64,000 bases of DNA from an uncultured Collinsella sp. (lineage in GTDB: Bacteria > Actinomycetota > Coriobacteriia > Coriobacteriales > Coriobacteriaceae), in the NCBI GenBank assembly GCA_902493515.1, contig CABUPE010000003.1:1-64000 (forward strand), in the 5' to 3' direction. This document shows positions 35,501 to 42,957 of the stretch, piece after piece (the first letter of the stretch is position 1; every line of letters begins with the position of its first letter). Below the pieces are notes generated by a model that had not been told where the DNA came from, made no database searches, and was given only the letters and a program-made list of their open reading frames with translations. The position numbers and the translations under genes were made by a program.

Positions 35501-36049
35501 CGACTTAATCTTTTTGAGCGCACGCTCCTTGCGGCGCTTGTGCTTGGAAATGCCGGCGGCCTCCTCGATGAGGGCGCGACGCTCCTCGGGGCGGCTCTGC
35601 AAAATGGCGTCGAGCTTGCCCTGGCTGATGATGGAATGCGTATCCTTGCCTAGGCCCGAATCGTGCAGGATGTCCTGAATGTCCATCAGGCGGCACGGAC
35701 TCGAGTTGATGAGGTACTCGCTTTCGCCCGAGCGATACATACGACGGGTGATGGCGACCTCGTCAAAGTCGACGGGCAACATATGGTCCGAGTTATCGAG
35801 CACCAGCGTGACCTCGGCGACACCCACCGGCTTGCGCGCCGACGAGCCCGAGAAGATGACATCCTCCATGGCCTGGCCGCGCAGCTGCTTGGCGCTCTGC
35901 TCGCCCAGGACCCACAGAATCGAGTCAGAGATGTTCGATTTTCCCGAGCCGTTTGGACCGACGATGACGGTCAGGCCCGGCTCAAACGTCATATGGGCGC
36001 GGTCGGCAAACGACTTGAACCCTTTGAGCGTGAGGGACTTGAGATACAC
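32513..36049 (-). CDS. smc: Chromosome segregation protein SMC
   Basis: An 1178-aa condensin ATPase that dimerises through its hinge and organises chromosomal DNA. Walker A is GPNGSGKSNISDSILWVLGE near residue 32. Long coiled coils (about residues 165-500 and 670-1020) flank a hinge at about 510-660. The ABC signature is LMSGGEKSLTALALLFA and Walker B is FYVLDEVEAALDDANL near the C terminus. Length is normal. It starts 10 nt after rnc and overlaps ftsY by one base. No ScpA or ScpB gene is in the window. Confidence 0.97.
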   Translation of the reverse strand: MYLKSLTLKGFKSFADRAHMTFEPGLTVIVGPNGSGKSNISDSILWVLGEQSAKQLRGQAMEDVIFSGSSARKPVGVAEVTLVLDNSDHMLPVDFDEVAITRRMYRSGESEYLINSSPCRLMDIQDILHDSGLGKDTHSIISQGKLDAILQSRPEERRALIEEAAGISKHKRRKERALKKIKSMDEHLTRARDINKEIARQLRPLERQVDRARKYKELSSRANELTQMLAVDELRSLQSQWNDLESRSKEGAAELELAQYRMSEKERELEKLQVMLEEKGLFVGDLGEQRRHMQDVVGRINSDMRLLEEKGHNMVSRLSDMRGQISSSEHQRRRVVEELEDARAQLEEVTGAHMQAQEDVDAAGPAAAELHERRVALDNQISQLTREQRDVQRVADNAALELAKVKDSLSNAEVEDNMYASRLEQIDEQLEEVTASLESRRDRAEELEGALEEARQAQADAREATEVARAALKDLRARESEARNKLSEVRSELSSQKKLDARMADSSPLVSRLVGALGDDVSGRLGDVLEAPRELEGLVEQLLAGDIDALLFDDTSALERAGRSALDQKKASGEALLAARGVSGSAAAEGAAGTRLVDRLSVHAGYGPVVEALLGGYYVVDDLSAALSAPVVDGVTYVTSDGARVACGGLVRVGLDAGEASGALERKRRIRELEGLEPDLAAVFEHVSDQVIEANAAVEEARAAEGDAAGEIARLEGERRSLLSEIGRLEQSANNAEVERVRISKRREQAAEAVRAARPRVDELTRSRDEARAQASDLGLQIDEANDELDRVRRDDSEAAGKLADAKVRLAQTSERLRSLKGRVPDLEHRLEGIDRRIRGTRQASRSLELLRLRVDPMHERYSALLERASDWAARLRDQASLEEADSASLKKTIEDAKAEVSRAKERVDAATATQNEFKVARGKLEVQVEAAIKAITADGTTVLEEALMLPAPTDRDAAERELNQLVRQINNLGPVNQVAMEEYEQLKRRADYIEEQLADLESARKALTKITVAIDRKMRKAFLVTFEKVDANFREIFAMLFPGGQAHLEMTDPEHPAETGIEVVAQPRGKRITKMMLMSGGEKSLTALALLFAVYRTRTVPFYVLDEVEAALDDANLSKLIGALDVLRSDTQLLVISHQRRTMEDADVLYGVSMQADGVSRVVSQKLDRETGKVVNA

Positions 36050-36059
36050 GGTTCCTCGC

Positions 36060-36785
36060 TTACACGTGCTTCTTGTTCAGAATCACGCCGTTGGTGGTGT
36101 AACCCATGCGGTCGAGCGCTTCGAGCGCGGCAGCTCCCTCGGCTTCCTTCTTTGAGGAGCCGGAGCCGCGACCCTGACGAATACCATCGATCAACACCAC
36201 AGCGGTAAAGGTGGGCGCATGCGCCGGGCCCTCGGAGCCAACGAGCTTGTACGCCGGAGGTTCGTGACCGTCGGCTTGCACGCACTCCTGCAAAAACGAC
36301 TTGGGGTTCGCAGGATGCTCGGCACGCTCGGAAGCCAAATGCGGCTTAAGCGTACGGTGAATGAACTCCGCCGCAACGTCCCAGCCGGCATCCAGGTACA
36401 GCGCGCCCACGAGCGACTCATAGACGTTCTCGAGGGCCGAATGCAGGCCGCGCGCACCGGTACCGGTCTCGGAGGCACCAAAGATGATGATGTCGTCGAT
36501 GCCCAGCTCGTGAGAAACCTCGGACAGCGTAGCGCCCGAGACAAGCGACACCTTCAAGCGCGTGAGCTTGCCCTCGTCAAACTCCGGATAGGACTCAAAC
36601 AGGGAGCGTGCGACCACAGCGCCCAAAATGGAATCGCCCAAGAACTCAAGGCGCTCATAGCTGGCAGAAACCGGCTGGCCCTCGACTGCCGAGGGATGCG
36701 TAAGCGCCGCGCGCAGCAGCACCTTATTGTTGAACTCGTGGCCCAGGATTTCCTGGGCGCGCGTAAGTCGGTCGGATAAAGCCAA
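36060..36785 (-). CDS. rnc: Ribonuclease III
   Basis: A 241-aa double-strand-specific RNase that processes rRNA precursors and structured mRNAs. The catalytic domain has ERLEFLGDSILGAVVARSLF (signature with Glu and Asp) and NVYESLVGALYLDAGWDVA (the second acidic cluster). The dsRNA-binding domain at residues 160-230 carries KSFLQECVQADGHEPPAYKL and GSSKKEAEGAAALEAL. The order rnc-smc-ftsY is widely conserved. It starts 3 nt after acpP. Confidence 0.96.
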   Translation of the reverse strand: MALSDRLTRAQEILGHEFNNKVLLRAALTHPSAVEGQPVSASYERLEFLGDSILGAVVARSLFESYPEFDEGKLTRLKVSLVSGATLSEVSHELGIDDIIIFGASETGTGARGLHSALENVYESLVGALYLDAGWDVAAEFIHRTLKPHLASERAEHPANPKSFLQECVQADGHEPPAYKLVGSEGPAHAPTFTAVVLIDGIRQGRGSGSSKKEAEGAAALEALDRMGYTTNGVILNKKHV

Positions 36786-36788
36786 GAC

Positions 36789-37031
36789 TTAGGCCTCCTT
36801 GGCAGCTTCGATAGCGTCGACGGCGTCGGCGACAGAGTTGAGCGAGAGCAGGGTCTCGTCATCGATCTCGAGGTTGAACTCGTCCTCGATAGCCGTAACC
36901 AGCTGCAGGCGCTCGAGCGAGTTGGCATCGAGGTCGTCAAAGGTGGTCTCCTCGCTAATTTCGGCAACATCGACGCCTAGAACGTCAGCAGCGACCTCGG
37001 CGATCTTGTCGAAGATTTCGGAGCGGTCCAT
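36789..37031 (-). CDS. acpP: Acyl carrier protein
   Basis: An 80-aa acidic carrier protein of fatty-acid synthesis. The serine expected to carry phosphopantetheine is in DDLDANSLERLQLV; the motif is NSL instead of the usual DSL, a small change still centred on Ser. The rest (IFDKIAEVAADVLGVDVAEI, EFNLEIDDETLLSL) is typical. ATG 37031 has GAGAGG upstream. It lies between plsX and rnc, preceded by the palindrome at 37068-37089. Confidence 0.93.
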   Translation of the reverse strand: MDRSEIFDKIAEVAADVLGVDVAEISEETTFDDLDANSLERLQLVTAIEDEFNLEIDDETLLSLNSVADAVDAIEAAKEA

Positions 37032-37067
37032 AGCGCTTCCTCTCATAGTGCATGAATACCAAAAGAA

Positions 37068-37089
37068 TGGTACCGCCCGGGCGGTACCA
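37068..37089 (-). terminator. 22-nt perfect palindrome between plsX and acpP
   Basis: A 22-nt perfect palindrome (37068-37089, core TACCGCCCGGGCGGTA) is followed on the minus strand by ATTCTTTTGG. It can fold as a hairpin with a short T-rich tail, so it may terminate or attenuate transcription from plsX into acpP. A promoter for acpP would be expected after it, but I cannot place one firmly. Confidence 0.6.
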
Positions 37090-37155
37090 AGACACGGTTC
37101 TGATTCTACCCCACGACGTGCGCCGCGAAGCACATAACAGCACTCTTACTCGCTC

Positions 37156-38175
37156 TTATAAAACGATACCGTCCATAGAGTTGGCGACATTCTCGACCAG
37201 CCCGGCGCGCACGGCTTCGGCCGCCGCGAGCGTACCGTTTCTAACAGCCTCGACCGAGGTGGCGCCATGGCCGATCAGGACCACGCCGCGCAGGCCCAAA
37301 AGAATCGCGCCGCCCTTGGCGTCGCCCGAAAGCTTGGCTTTAATCTCGCGCATCTGCTTTTTGATGAGCAGCGCGGCAATCTTGGTGCCGAGCGAAGACA
37401 TAAAGGCGCCCTTGAGCTCCTGCAGTAAAAACTTGGCAGCGCCCTCGGTGGCCTTGAGCGCAATATTGCCCGACATGCCATCGGCAACGACGACATCGAA
37501 GTTACCTGAGGTGATGTCCGTTCCCTCGCAGTTACCAACAAAGCCGGGAACGGCGGCTTTCATGGCCGGGAAGCAGGCCTTGGTAAAGTTGGAGCCCTTC
37601 TCGTCCTCGGTGCCGTTGGCAAGCAGGCCCACGCGGGGATGCTCGATGCCCAGGACGACGCGGGCATAGGCGCTACCCATCTGGGCAAAACGTACCATAT
37701 CGTCAACCTCGACATCGGGGTTGGCGCCCATATCGCACAGCACCGTCAGACCGCCGGCGCGATTGGGCAGCGCATTGGTCAGACAGGGGCGCACCGGCTG
37801 CTTCTTGCCTTCGGCCTGATACCTAAACGGCGTCACATAGGCGGTGGCGGCGGCGGTCATGGCGCCGGTGGAGCCGGCAGAGAAGAACGCGTCCGCATTA
37901 CCCTTTTTGATGGCGCGACACGACAGCACGATCGACGACTTGCGTTTGGTCATCACGGCGCGAATGGGATCGTCATCCATGGCGATAACGTCAGGTGCCT
38001 CAAGGGCCTCAACACGTGCATGGGAAGCGGCAAAGGGATTGACGATTTCGGCGGGGCCAGCTGCCAAGACCTCGATATCGGGATCGGCGGCAAGTGCAGC
38101 CTCGATACCATCGAGAACAACCTGAGGTTTCTCGTCTCCGCCCACAACGTCTACACAAACGCGAACGTTACTCAT
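37156..38175 (-). CDS. plsX: Phosphate acyltransferase PlsX
   Basis: A 339-aa enzyme that makes acyl-phosphate from acyl-ACP (or takes fatty-acid kinase product the other way) for phospholipid synthesis. Family blocks include VCVDVVGGDEKPQVVLDG, FFSAGSTGAMTAAA, LCDMGANPDVEVDDMVRFA, GLLANGTEDEKGS and VADGMSGNIALKATEG. The third ATG of the frame (38175) is chosen because AAGGAG lies 7 nt upstream. The fatty-acid kinase subunit FakA is encoded 5 kb upstream in the same run, and AcpP directly downstream. Confidence 0.95.
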   Translation of the reverse strand: MSNVRVCVDVVGGDEKPQVVLDGIEAALAADPDIEVLAAGPAEIVNPFAASHARVEALEAPDVIAMDDDPIRAVMTKRKSSIVLSCRAIKKGNADAFFSAGSTGAMTAAATAYVTPFRYQAEGKKQPVRPCLTNALPNRAGGLTVLCDMGANPDVEVDDMVRFAQMGSAYARVVLGIEHPRVGLLANGTEDEKGSNFTKACFPAMKAAVPGFVGNCEGTDITSGNFDVVVADGMSGNIALKATEGAAKFLLQELKGAFMSSLGTKIAALLIKKQMREIKAKLSGDAKGGAILLGLRGVVLIGHGATSVEAVRNGTLAAAEAVRAGLVENVANSMDGIVL

Positions 38176-38198
38176 ATACATGCTCCTTATACAAAAAT

Positions 38199-38219
38199 GG
38201 CCGACTCATTGAGCCGGCC
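38199..38219 (-). terminator. Hairpin terminator between rpmF and plsX
   Basis: A 9-bp stem (38199-38207 with 38211-38219, one G-T type mismatch, loop of 3) is followed on the minus strand by ATTTTTG. It lies 44 nt past the rpmF stop and may reduce read-through into plsX. Confidence 0.7.
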
Positions 38220-38262
38220 ATTGTGGTTCCATTTGGAACGGCATCGCATCCAGAGTATACCG

Positions 38263-38442
38263 TTACTCGGTAACGATAACCTCGCGGTCCTTGTAGAAAC
38301 CGCAGCTGGGGCACACGTGGTGCGGAAGCTTGACAGCGCCGCAACGGGGGCACGTGGACTGAGCCGCAGCCGAGATCTTCATGTTGGCGGAACGACGGGT
38401 GTGAGTGCGGATACGACCCTGCTTTTGTTTAGGTACGGGCAT
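38263..38442 (-). CDS. rpmF: 50S ribosomal protein L32
   Basis: A 59-aa ribosomal protein read directly from the minus strand. It begins MPVPKQKQGRIRTHTRR, has the zinc-type pairs STCPRCGAVKLPHHVCPSCG (two CxxC), and ends REVIVTE. Length and Cys spacing fit the zinc-binding form of L32. It sits between yceD and plsX, the widely conserved yceD-rpmF-plsX order. The ATG has AAGGT upstream. Confidence 0.95.
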   Translation of the reverse strand: MPVPKQKQGRIRTHTRRSANMKISAAAQSTCPRCGAVKLPHHVCPSCGFYKDREVIVTE

Positions 38443-38506
38443 AGTGACCTTCCTTATGAACTATCCAGTGTGGCGATTACGCGCAAGTAGCGATACTACC
38501 ACAGTT

Positions 38507-39061
38507 TTACTCATCAAGCTTGAGATTCTTCAATGCTGCAAATGGATTTTCCGTGGCAGCGGCCCATTCTGCCTCTGCCTGGGCGGCGCAATCGCATTGT
38601 TCGACGTTGAGATTGCAACCGCATGTGGGGCACAGACCACGGCAATCGGGCTTGCAGAGCACCACAAACGGCGTGTCCATAACGACCGCGTCATTGATGG
38701 GCTCACCCAGATCGACGATGCGGTCCTCACCCAGAAGCTCGTAGCCGTCCTCGTAGGCCTCGGGATCCTCGGGCTCCTCAAAGAGGTAGAACTCCTCGAT
38801 CTCTCCGGCGATATCAAACGAGGCGGGCTCCAGGCAACGGTCGCACTCACCGGTGGCGTGCGCGCGGACCATGCCCGTGAGCAAGACACCGGTACCGGCA
38901 TTGGTAAAGACAACGTCGTAGTCGATGCCGTCCTGAAGCTGGTACTCCTTCTCGCCCACCGTGTAGGTGGCGACATCGACCTTACCGGTCAGCGGATACG
39001 AATCTCCAGGAAACTCGAGCTGCTCGGAAAGATCGACGGTAACGCTCGGGAACTCAGCCAT
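38507..39061 (-). CDS. yceD: YceD/DUF177 family protein
   Basis: A 184-aa protein of the DUF177 family, linked in other bacteria to 23S rRNA or large-subunit assembly. Family Cys motifs are present: GECDRCLEPASFDI and CKPDCRGLCPTCGCNLN, likely a zinc site. An acidic stretch (EEFYLFEEPEDPEAYED) lies between them. Its ATG overlaps the stop of the DivIVA-like gene as TAATG. The rpmF gene follows 64 nt later, the usual partner of yceD. Confidence 0.88.
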   Translation of the reverse strand: MAEFPSVTVDLSEQLEFPGDSYPLTGKVDVATYTVGEKEYQLQDGIDYDVVFTNAGTGVLLTGMVRAHATGECDRCLEPASFDIAGEIEEFYLFEEPEDPEAYEDGYELLGEDRIVDLGEPINDAVVMDTPFVVLCKPDCRGLCPTCGCNLNVEQCDCAAQAEAEWAAATENPFAALKNLKLDE

Positions 39062-39558
39062 TACCACTGACCATTCTGTTGGGCGGCACCCTCGTTGAGC
39101 TGCTGACGGCAACGGGTAACGGTGCCGGTCAGGCTCTTGAGGTTCTCCTCCAGGTGTGTAAAGACCTGCTCTGCGTAGTCCTCGGCAGCATAACGCGTCT
39201 CGCGCTCGTACTGCTGGGCACGATCGCGGATGTCGTCGGCCTGCTGCTGCGCAAGGCGGACGATCTCCTGCTCACCGGCAATGGTGAGGGCCTGCTGCTG
39301 AGCGTCGGCGATGATGGAATCGGCCTGAGCGGCGGCGGAAGCCATAAGCTCCTCGCGCTCCTTAAGGATACGGCGGGACTTCTGCCACTCCTCGGGATAG
39401 CTCATGCGGATCTCGTCGAGGATGTTGAAGAACACGTCGGCGTCGATGACCTTGAACTGAGCGTTCTTGCCGAAAGGCGGCTTGGCTTCCTCGATCAGCC
39501 CTTCGAGCTCATCGACCAAGCTGACGATCCTATCGCCAGGAAAATTCTCGCCCGGCAT
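39061..39558 (-). CDS. DivIVA-like coiled-coil protein
   Basis: A 165-aa hydrophilic protein. The N-terminal 45 residues (RIVSLVDELEGLIEEAKPP, then AQFKVIDADVFFNILDEIR) resemble actinobacterial DivIVA-like/Wag31-type small proteins. The middle is a long coiled coil rich in Ala and Gln (AAQADSIIADAQQQALTIAG). No membrane helix is visible. It probably acts in cell-division or wall organisation, but this is inferred from shape only. It is coupled to yceD by a one-base overlap and lies 68 nt downstream of coaD. Confidence 0.65.
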   Translation of the reverse strand: MPGENFPGDRIVSLVDELEGLIEEAKPPFGKNAQFKVIDADVFFNILDEIRMSYPEEWQKSRRILKEREELMASAAAQADSIIADAQQQALTIAGEQEIVRLAQQQADDIRDRAQQYERETRYAAEDYAEQVFTHLEENLKSLTGTVTRCRQQLNEGAAQQNGQW

Positions 39559-39626
39559 CCGGTCTCCTTTCATAGGTAACATATCATCGTGCTAGTTTAC
39601 CACATGCCACCAGGCAATAAGAAACG

Positions 39627-40124
39627 TCACGAAAAGCGATGTTTGAGCGCTTCGACCACGTTGGACGGGACAAACGTCGATACATCGCTGCCGAGCGAGG
39701 CGATCTGGCGAACAACCGAGCTCGAGATATAGCCGTACTGCGGCGCACTCATGACAAAGATGGACTCCAGCTCGCTATCCAGGCGATAGTTAAGGTCGGC
39801 CTGCTGCAGCTCATATTCAAAGTCGGTCATGGCGCGCAGGCCCTTGACCACGGCCCCCGCCCCCTGCTCGCGAGCGAAGTCGACCAAGAGGCCGGTAAAG
39901 GGCAGGACCTCAACGCCGTCGATATCACCGAGCGCCTCGCGGGCCAGCGCCACGCGCTCATCGAGCATAAACGTGGTGCCCACGCCGTTTTTACCCTGCG
40001 ACTCGGCAACAGCGACGATCACGCTAGGAAAGATGCGGCGGGCGCGGCGGATCACATCGATATGGCCAAACGTGATGGGATCGAAGGTGCCCGGGACGAT
40101 CACGCGGTTGATGGTGTCATTCAT
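39627..40124 (-). CDS. coaD: Phosphopantetheine adenylyltransferase
   Basis: A 165-aa nucleotidyltransferase that transfers AMP from ATP to 4'-phosphopantetheine, the fourth step of CoA synthesis. The T/HxGH-type motif is PGTFDPITFGHIDVI, a basic residue cluster is in MTDFEYELQQADLN and the C-terminal YISSSVVRQIASLG block is present. Length is exact for the family. ATG 40124 overlaps the rsmD end by 8 nt and the open frame upstream of it is a shadow of rsmD. The rsmD-coaD pair is common in bacteria. Confidence 0.96.
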   Translation of the reverse strand: MNDTINRVIVPGTFDPITFGHIDVIRRARRIFPSVIVAVAESQGKNGVGTTFMLDERVALAREALGDIDGVEVLPFTGLLVDFAREQGAGAVVKGLRAMTDFEYELQQADLNYRLDSELESIFVMSAPQYGYISSSVVRQIASLGSDVSTFVPSNVVEALKHRFS

Positions 40125-40773
40125 GGGCGTCCTCCTGAAACGTCGTGGCATCGTTGTTATCGGCATCGGTGACGGCACTATCGTCCTCACCGTCGTCATC
40201 GCCGACCCAACGAAGCAGGTCGACCGAGGTAATGCCGTAGCGCTTCTCACGTACAGTCTCAAAGCCTGCCGGATGCGCGCCCGCATCGGCGGAGGCATGC
40301 TCAAACAGGGCATAAGCGCCAGGCGCAAGCAGACCCTGCTGAGCCAGGTTCTGCAGCATTTCCTCGACCGGCTCGGCACCAAAAGCATAGGGCGGGTCGA
40401 GCAGGACCAAATCAAAGGGGCCGCCCGGTACACGACCGCGCGAGGCACTTGCCAGCATGTCGCCCGTGACCACACGCCAACGCGCACGGTCACGGCAGAG
40501 CGACTCGATATTCTTGGTAATGAGCCGCGCGGCGTTGCGATCGATCTCAAACGTCGTGAGCGAGCGGGCCCCACGAGAGAGCATCTCTAACCCTAAGGCA
40601 CCGGAGCCGCCAAAGGCGTCCAGCACACGAACCTCGTCCAAATTGAAATCGAATGCCGACATGACCATAGATGCGCACGCCTCGCGCACGCGATCAGTCG
40701 TGGGGCGGGTGACATCGCGACCACGGGGCTCCTCGATCTTACGACCGCGCCATTCGCCGCCGATGATTCTCAT
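40117..40773 (-). CDS. rsmD: 16S rRNA (guanine-966-N2) methyltransferase RsmD
   Basis: A 218-aa SAM-dependent methyltransferase. It starts MRIIGGEWRGRKIEEPRG with TRPTTDRVREACA, carries the SAM site VLDAFGGSGALGLEMLSRG and the amino-methylase motif LVLLDPPYAFGAEP. The C-terminal 25 residues are an acidic Asp/Glu tail (VGDDDGEDDSAVTDADNND) beyond the family core. It overlaps both recG (4 nt) and coaD, so translation is coupled. Confidence 0.94.
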   Translation of the reverse strand: MRIIGGEWRGRKIEEPRGRDVTRPTTDRVREACASMVMSAFDFNLDEVRVLDAFGGSGALGLEMLSRGARSLTTFEIDRNAARLITKNIESLCRDRARWRVVTGDMLASASRGRVPGGPFDLVLLDPPYAFGAEPVEEMLQNLAQQGLLAPGAYALFEHASADAGAHPAGFETVREKRYGITSVDLLRWVGDDDGEDDSAVTDADNNDATTFQEDAHE

Positions 40774-42947
40774 CCTCCGCTGACCTCCTTAAAAATGTGT
40801 CGATATCGCATGGCGACCGCCTCGCGCAAGGGACGCGTCGCCACAGAGTCAAGGTTGCAAGCATACCGCAAGAGCTCGACCGCGTCCAAATGGGCCCATT
40901 CGATAAGGTCCTCATCGGCATCCAGGTCCACAAAGCGCAAGGTCACGCCACCGTGCTGACGGTACCCCAGGATTTCGCCCTCGTGACGCAGACGCAGGTC
41001 CATCTGGGCAAGCGTAAAACCATCCGAGGTCTTTTCGAGCGACTGTAGACGGTCTTGTGCCGCCGAGGCGCCGCCATTGCCCTTGGAGTGCGTCATGACC
41101 AGGCACGTGCCCGACACACTGCCACGGCCCACGCGGCCGCGCAGCTGGTGCAGGGCAGCCAATCCAAAGCGCTCGCCGTTCTCGATGACCATGACGGTGG
41201 CGTTAGGCACGTCGACGCCCACCTCGACCACCGTAGTCGAGACGAGCACGTCAATCTCGCCACGCTTGAAGGCATCGATAACCTGGTCCTTCTCCCCCGC
41301 CGGCATGCGGCCGTGAAGGCGCTCGATGGCAAGACCCGGCAACGCCAGACGCAGGCGGTCGAGCTCGGTTGCCGTATCGTGCAGTGGCACGGGGACGGTT
41401 ACGCGGCCCTCGTCGTCGCGAGCAATACCGGGCACGTCTTCCAGCTCATCGGCCGAGTCACTCGGCTCCACGAGCGGGCAAATCACGTAGGCCTGCTGAC
41501 CCTTTTCATGCGCCTCGCGGATGGCGCCATAGGCGAGGTCGCGGCTCGACTCGGTGAGTACGCGTGTCGTCACGCCAGCGCCAGGGACGGGCCGATGGCG
41601 GATGATACTCGTGTCCAGATCGCCGTAGACCGAAAGCGCCAGCGTACGCGGGATCGGTGTCGCCGTCATAACGAGCAGGTCCGCACCGGGGCCCTTCGCG
41701 CGTAGGGCGTTGCGTTGGCCAACGCCAAACCGGTGCTGCTCGTCGATGACGACAAGCGACAGATGATTGAACGCAACGTTATCCGAAAGCACCGCGTGGG
41801 TTCCAAAGAGGACGTCGAGCTCGCCCGATTCAAGCTGGGCATGGATCTGCTCGCGCTCTGAGGCCGGCGTGGCACCCGTCAGAAGCGCCCAGGACATGCC
41901 CGCCTGCGAGAGCAGAGGGCCGGTCTTATCGGCATATTGGCGCGCCAACACGCCCGTGGGCGCCATAACGCAGGCCTGCGTACCGCTATCGGCAGCCACA
42001 GCCAGAGCGCAGGCGGCAACGGCGGTCTTACCGGTACCGACATCGCCCAGCAGCAGGCGGTTCATCACGCGCCCACCATCGCACATATCGCGCAGGATAT
42101 CTTGGAACGCGGTCTCCTGCTCGTCGCTCAGCGAAAACGGCAGGGCTTGCTTAAGCGCGGCCAGGTGCTCGCCCGCGGTGTGGGCATAGGGAACCACATC
42201 GACCAGGCCGCCGACGTTGCGCAGGCGCAGCGCCAGCTGCAGGTAGAGGCACTCCTCGTAGGCAAGCCGTGCGCGCGCGATATCGCACTCGGCCATACTC
42301 GATGGAAAATGGATCGAACGCAACGCGCGGGCATTGCTCATGAGCTTCCGCTTTGCGCGCAACGGCGCGGGAATCGGATCGAACGGATTGCCGACGACCT
42401 CGAGCGCGCCGCTTACGATGCGGCGCATCCACGCCTGGCTCACGCCATCGCTCACGTAATGGACCGGCAAAATGGTACCCGCAGCACGACCGTCCTCAAG
42501 CTTTTCAAAATGCGGCGAGGCCATCTGCTTAAAACCGTAGGCAAACTCGACCTTGCCCATCACGGCCAAGCGGTCGCCCTGCTTAAGCTGCTGGGCAATC
42601 CAGGGCTGGCGGAAAAAGGCGACCTGTAGCACGCCCGTCTCGTCCACCAGCGATACCTCGGTCACCTGCATGCGCGGACGCGGCTGCTTTTGGACGATGC
42701 GGTCGACCGTGGCGATGATGGTGCACACGGTACCGATGGGCGCCATCTCGATGGACCACGAACGGGTAAAGTCGAGGTATCGATGAGGGATATGGAGAAG
42801 GAGGTCCCCCACCGTCCTAATTCCCAGACGGCGAAGGGCCTCCTCACGTTTACCCGAAACATATTTGAGTCGCGCGATATCCTCGTCGAGCGCATTGCTC
42901 TGGGCAAAGCGCTCCGAGACGCGCGGCACGGAGCAGAGCTCGGACAT
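40770..42947 (-). CDS. recG: ATP-dependent DNA helicase RecG
   Basis: A 725-aa branch-migration helicase that rescues stalled forks. The N-terminal wedge/OB domain (residues 30-200) includes GDLLLHIPHRYLDF. Helicase motifs are LLLGDVGTGKTAVAA (I), VIDEQHRFGV (II), MTATPIPRTLAL (III) and the later set with RVGRGSVSGTCLVMTHS (VI region). Length is normal. It begins 10 nt after fakA and its end overlaps rsmD. Confidence 0.95.
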   Translation of the reverse strand: MSELCSVPRVSERFAQSNALDEDIARLKYVSGKREEALRRLGIRTVGDLLLHIPHRYLDFTRSWSIEMAPIGTVCTIIATVDRIVQKQPRPRMQVTEVSLVDETGVLQVAFFRQPWIAQQLKQGDRLAVMGKVEFAYGFKQMASPHFEKLEDGRAAGTILPVHYVSDGVSQAWMRRIVSGALEVVGNPFDPIPAPLRAKRKLMSNARALRSIHFPSSMAECDIARARLAYEECLYLQLALRLRNVGGLVDVVPYAHTAGEHLAALKQALPFSLSDEQETAFQDILRDMCDGGRVMNRLLLGDVGTGKTAVAACALAVAADSGTQACVMAPTGVLARQYADKTGPLLSQAGMSWALLTGATPASEREQIHAQLESGELDVLFGTHAVLSDNVAFNHLSLVVIDEQHRFGVGQRNALRAKGPGADLLVMTATPIPRTLALSVYGDLDTSIIRHRPVPGAGVTTRVLTESSRDLAYGAIREAHEKGQQAYVICPLVEPSDSADELEDVPGIARDDEGRVTVPVPLHDTATELDRLRLALPGLAIERLHGRMPAGEKDQVIDAFKRGEIDVLVSTTVVEVGVDVPNATVMVIENGERFGLAALHQLRGRVGRGSVSGTCLVMTHSKGNGGASAAQDRLQSLEKTSDGFTLAQMDLRLRHEGEILGYRQHGGVTLRFVDLDADEDLIEWAHLDAVELLRYACNLDSVATRPLREAVAMRYRHIFKEVSGG

Positions 42948-42957
42948 GGGCAGATGC

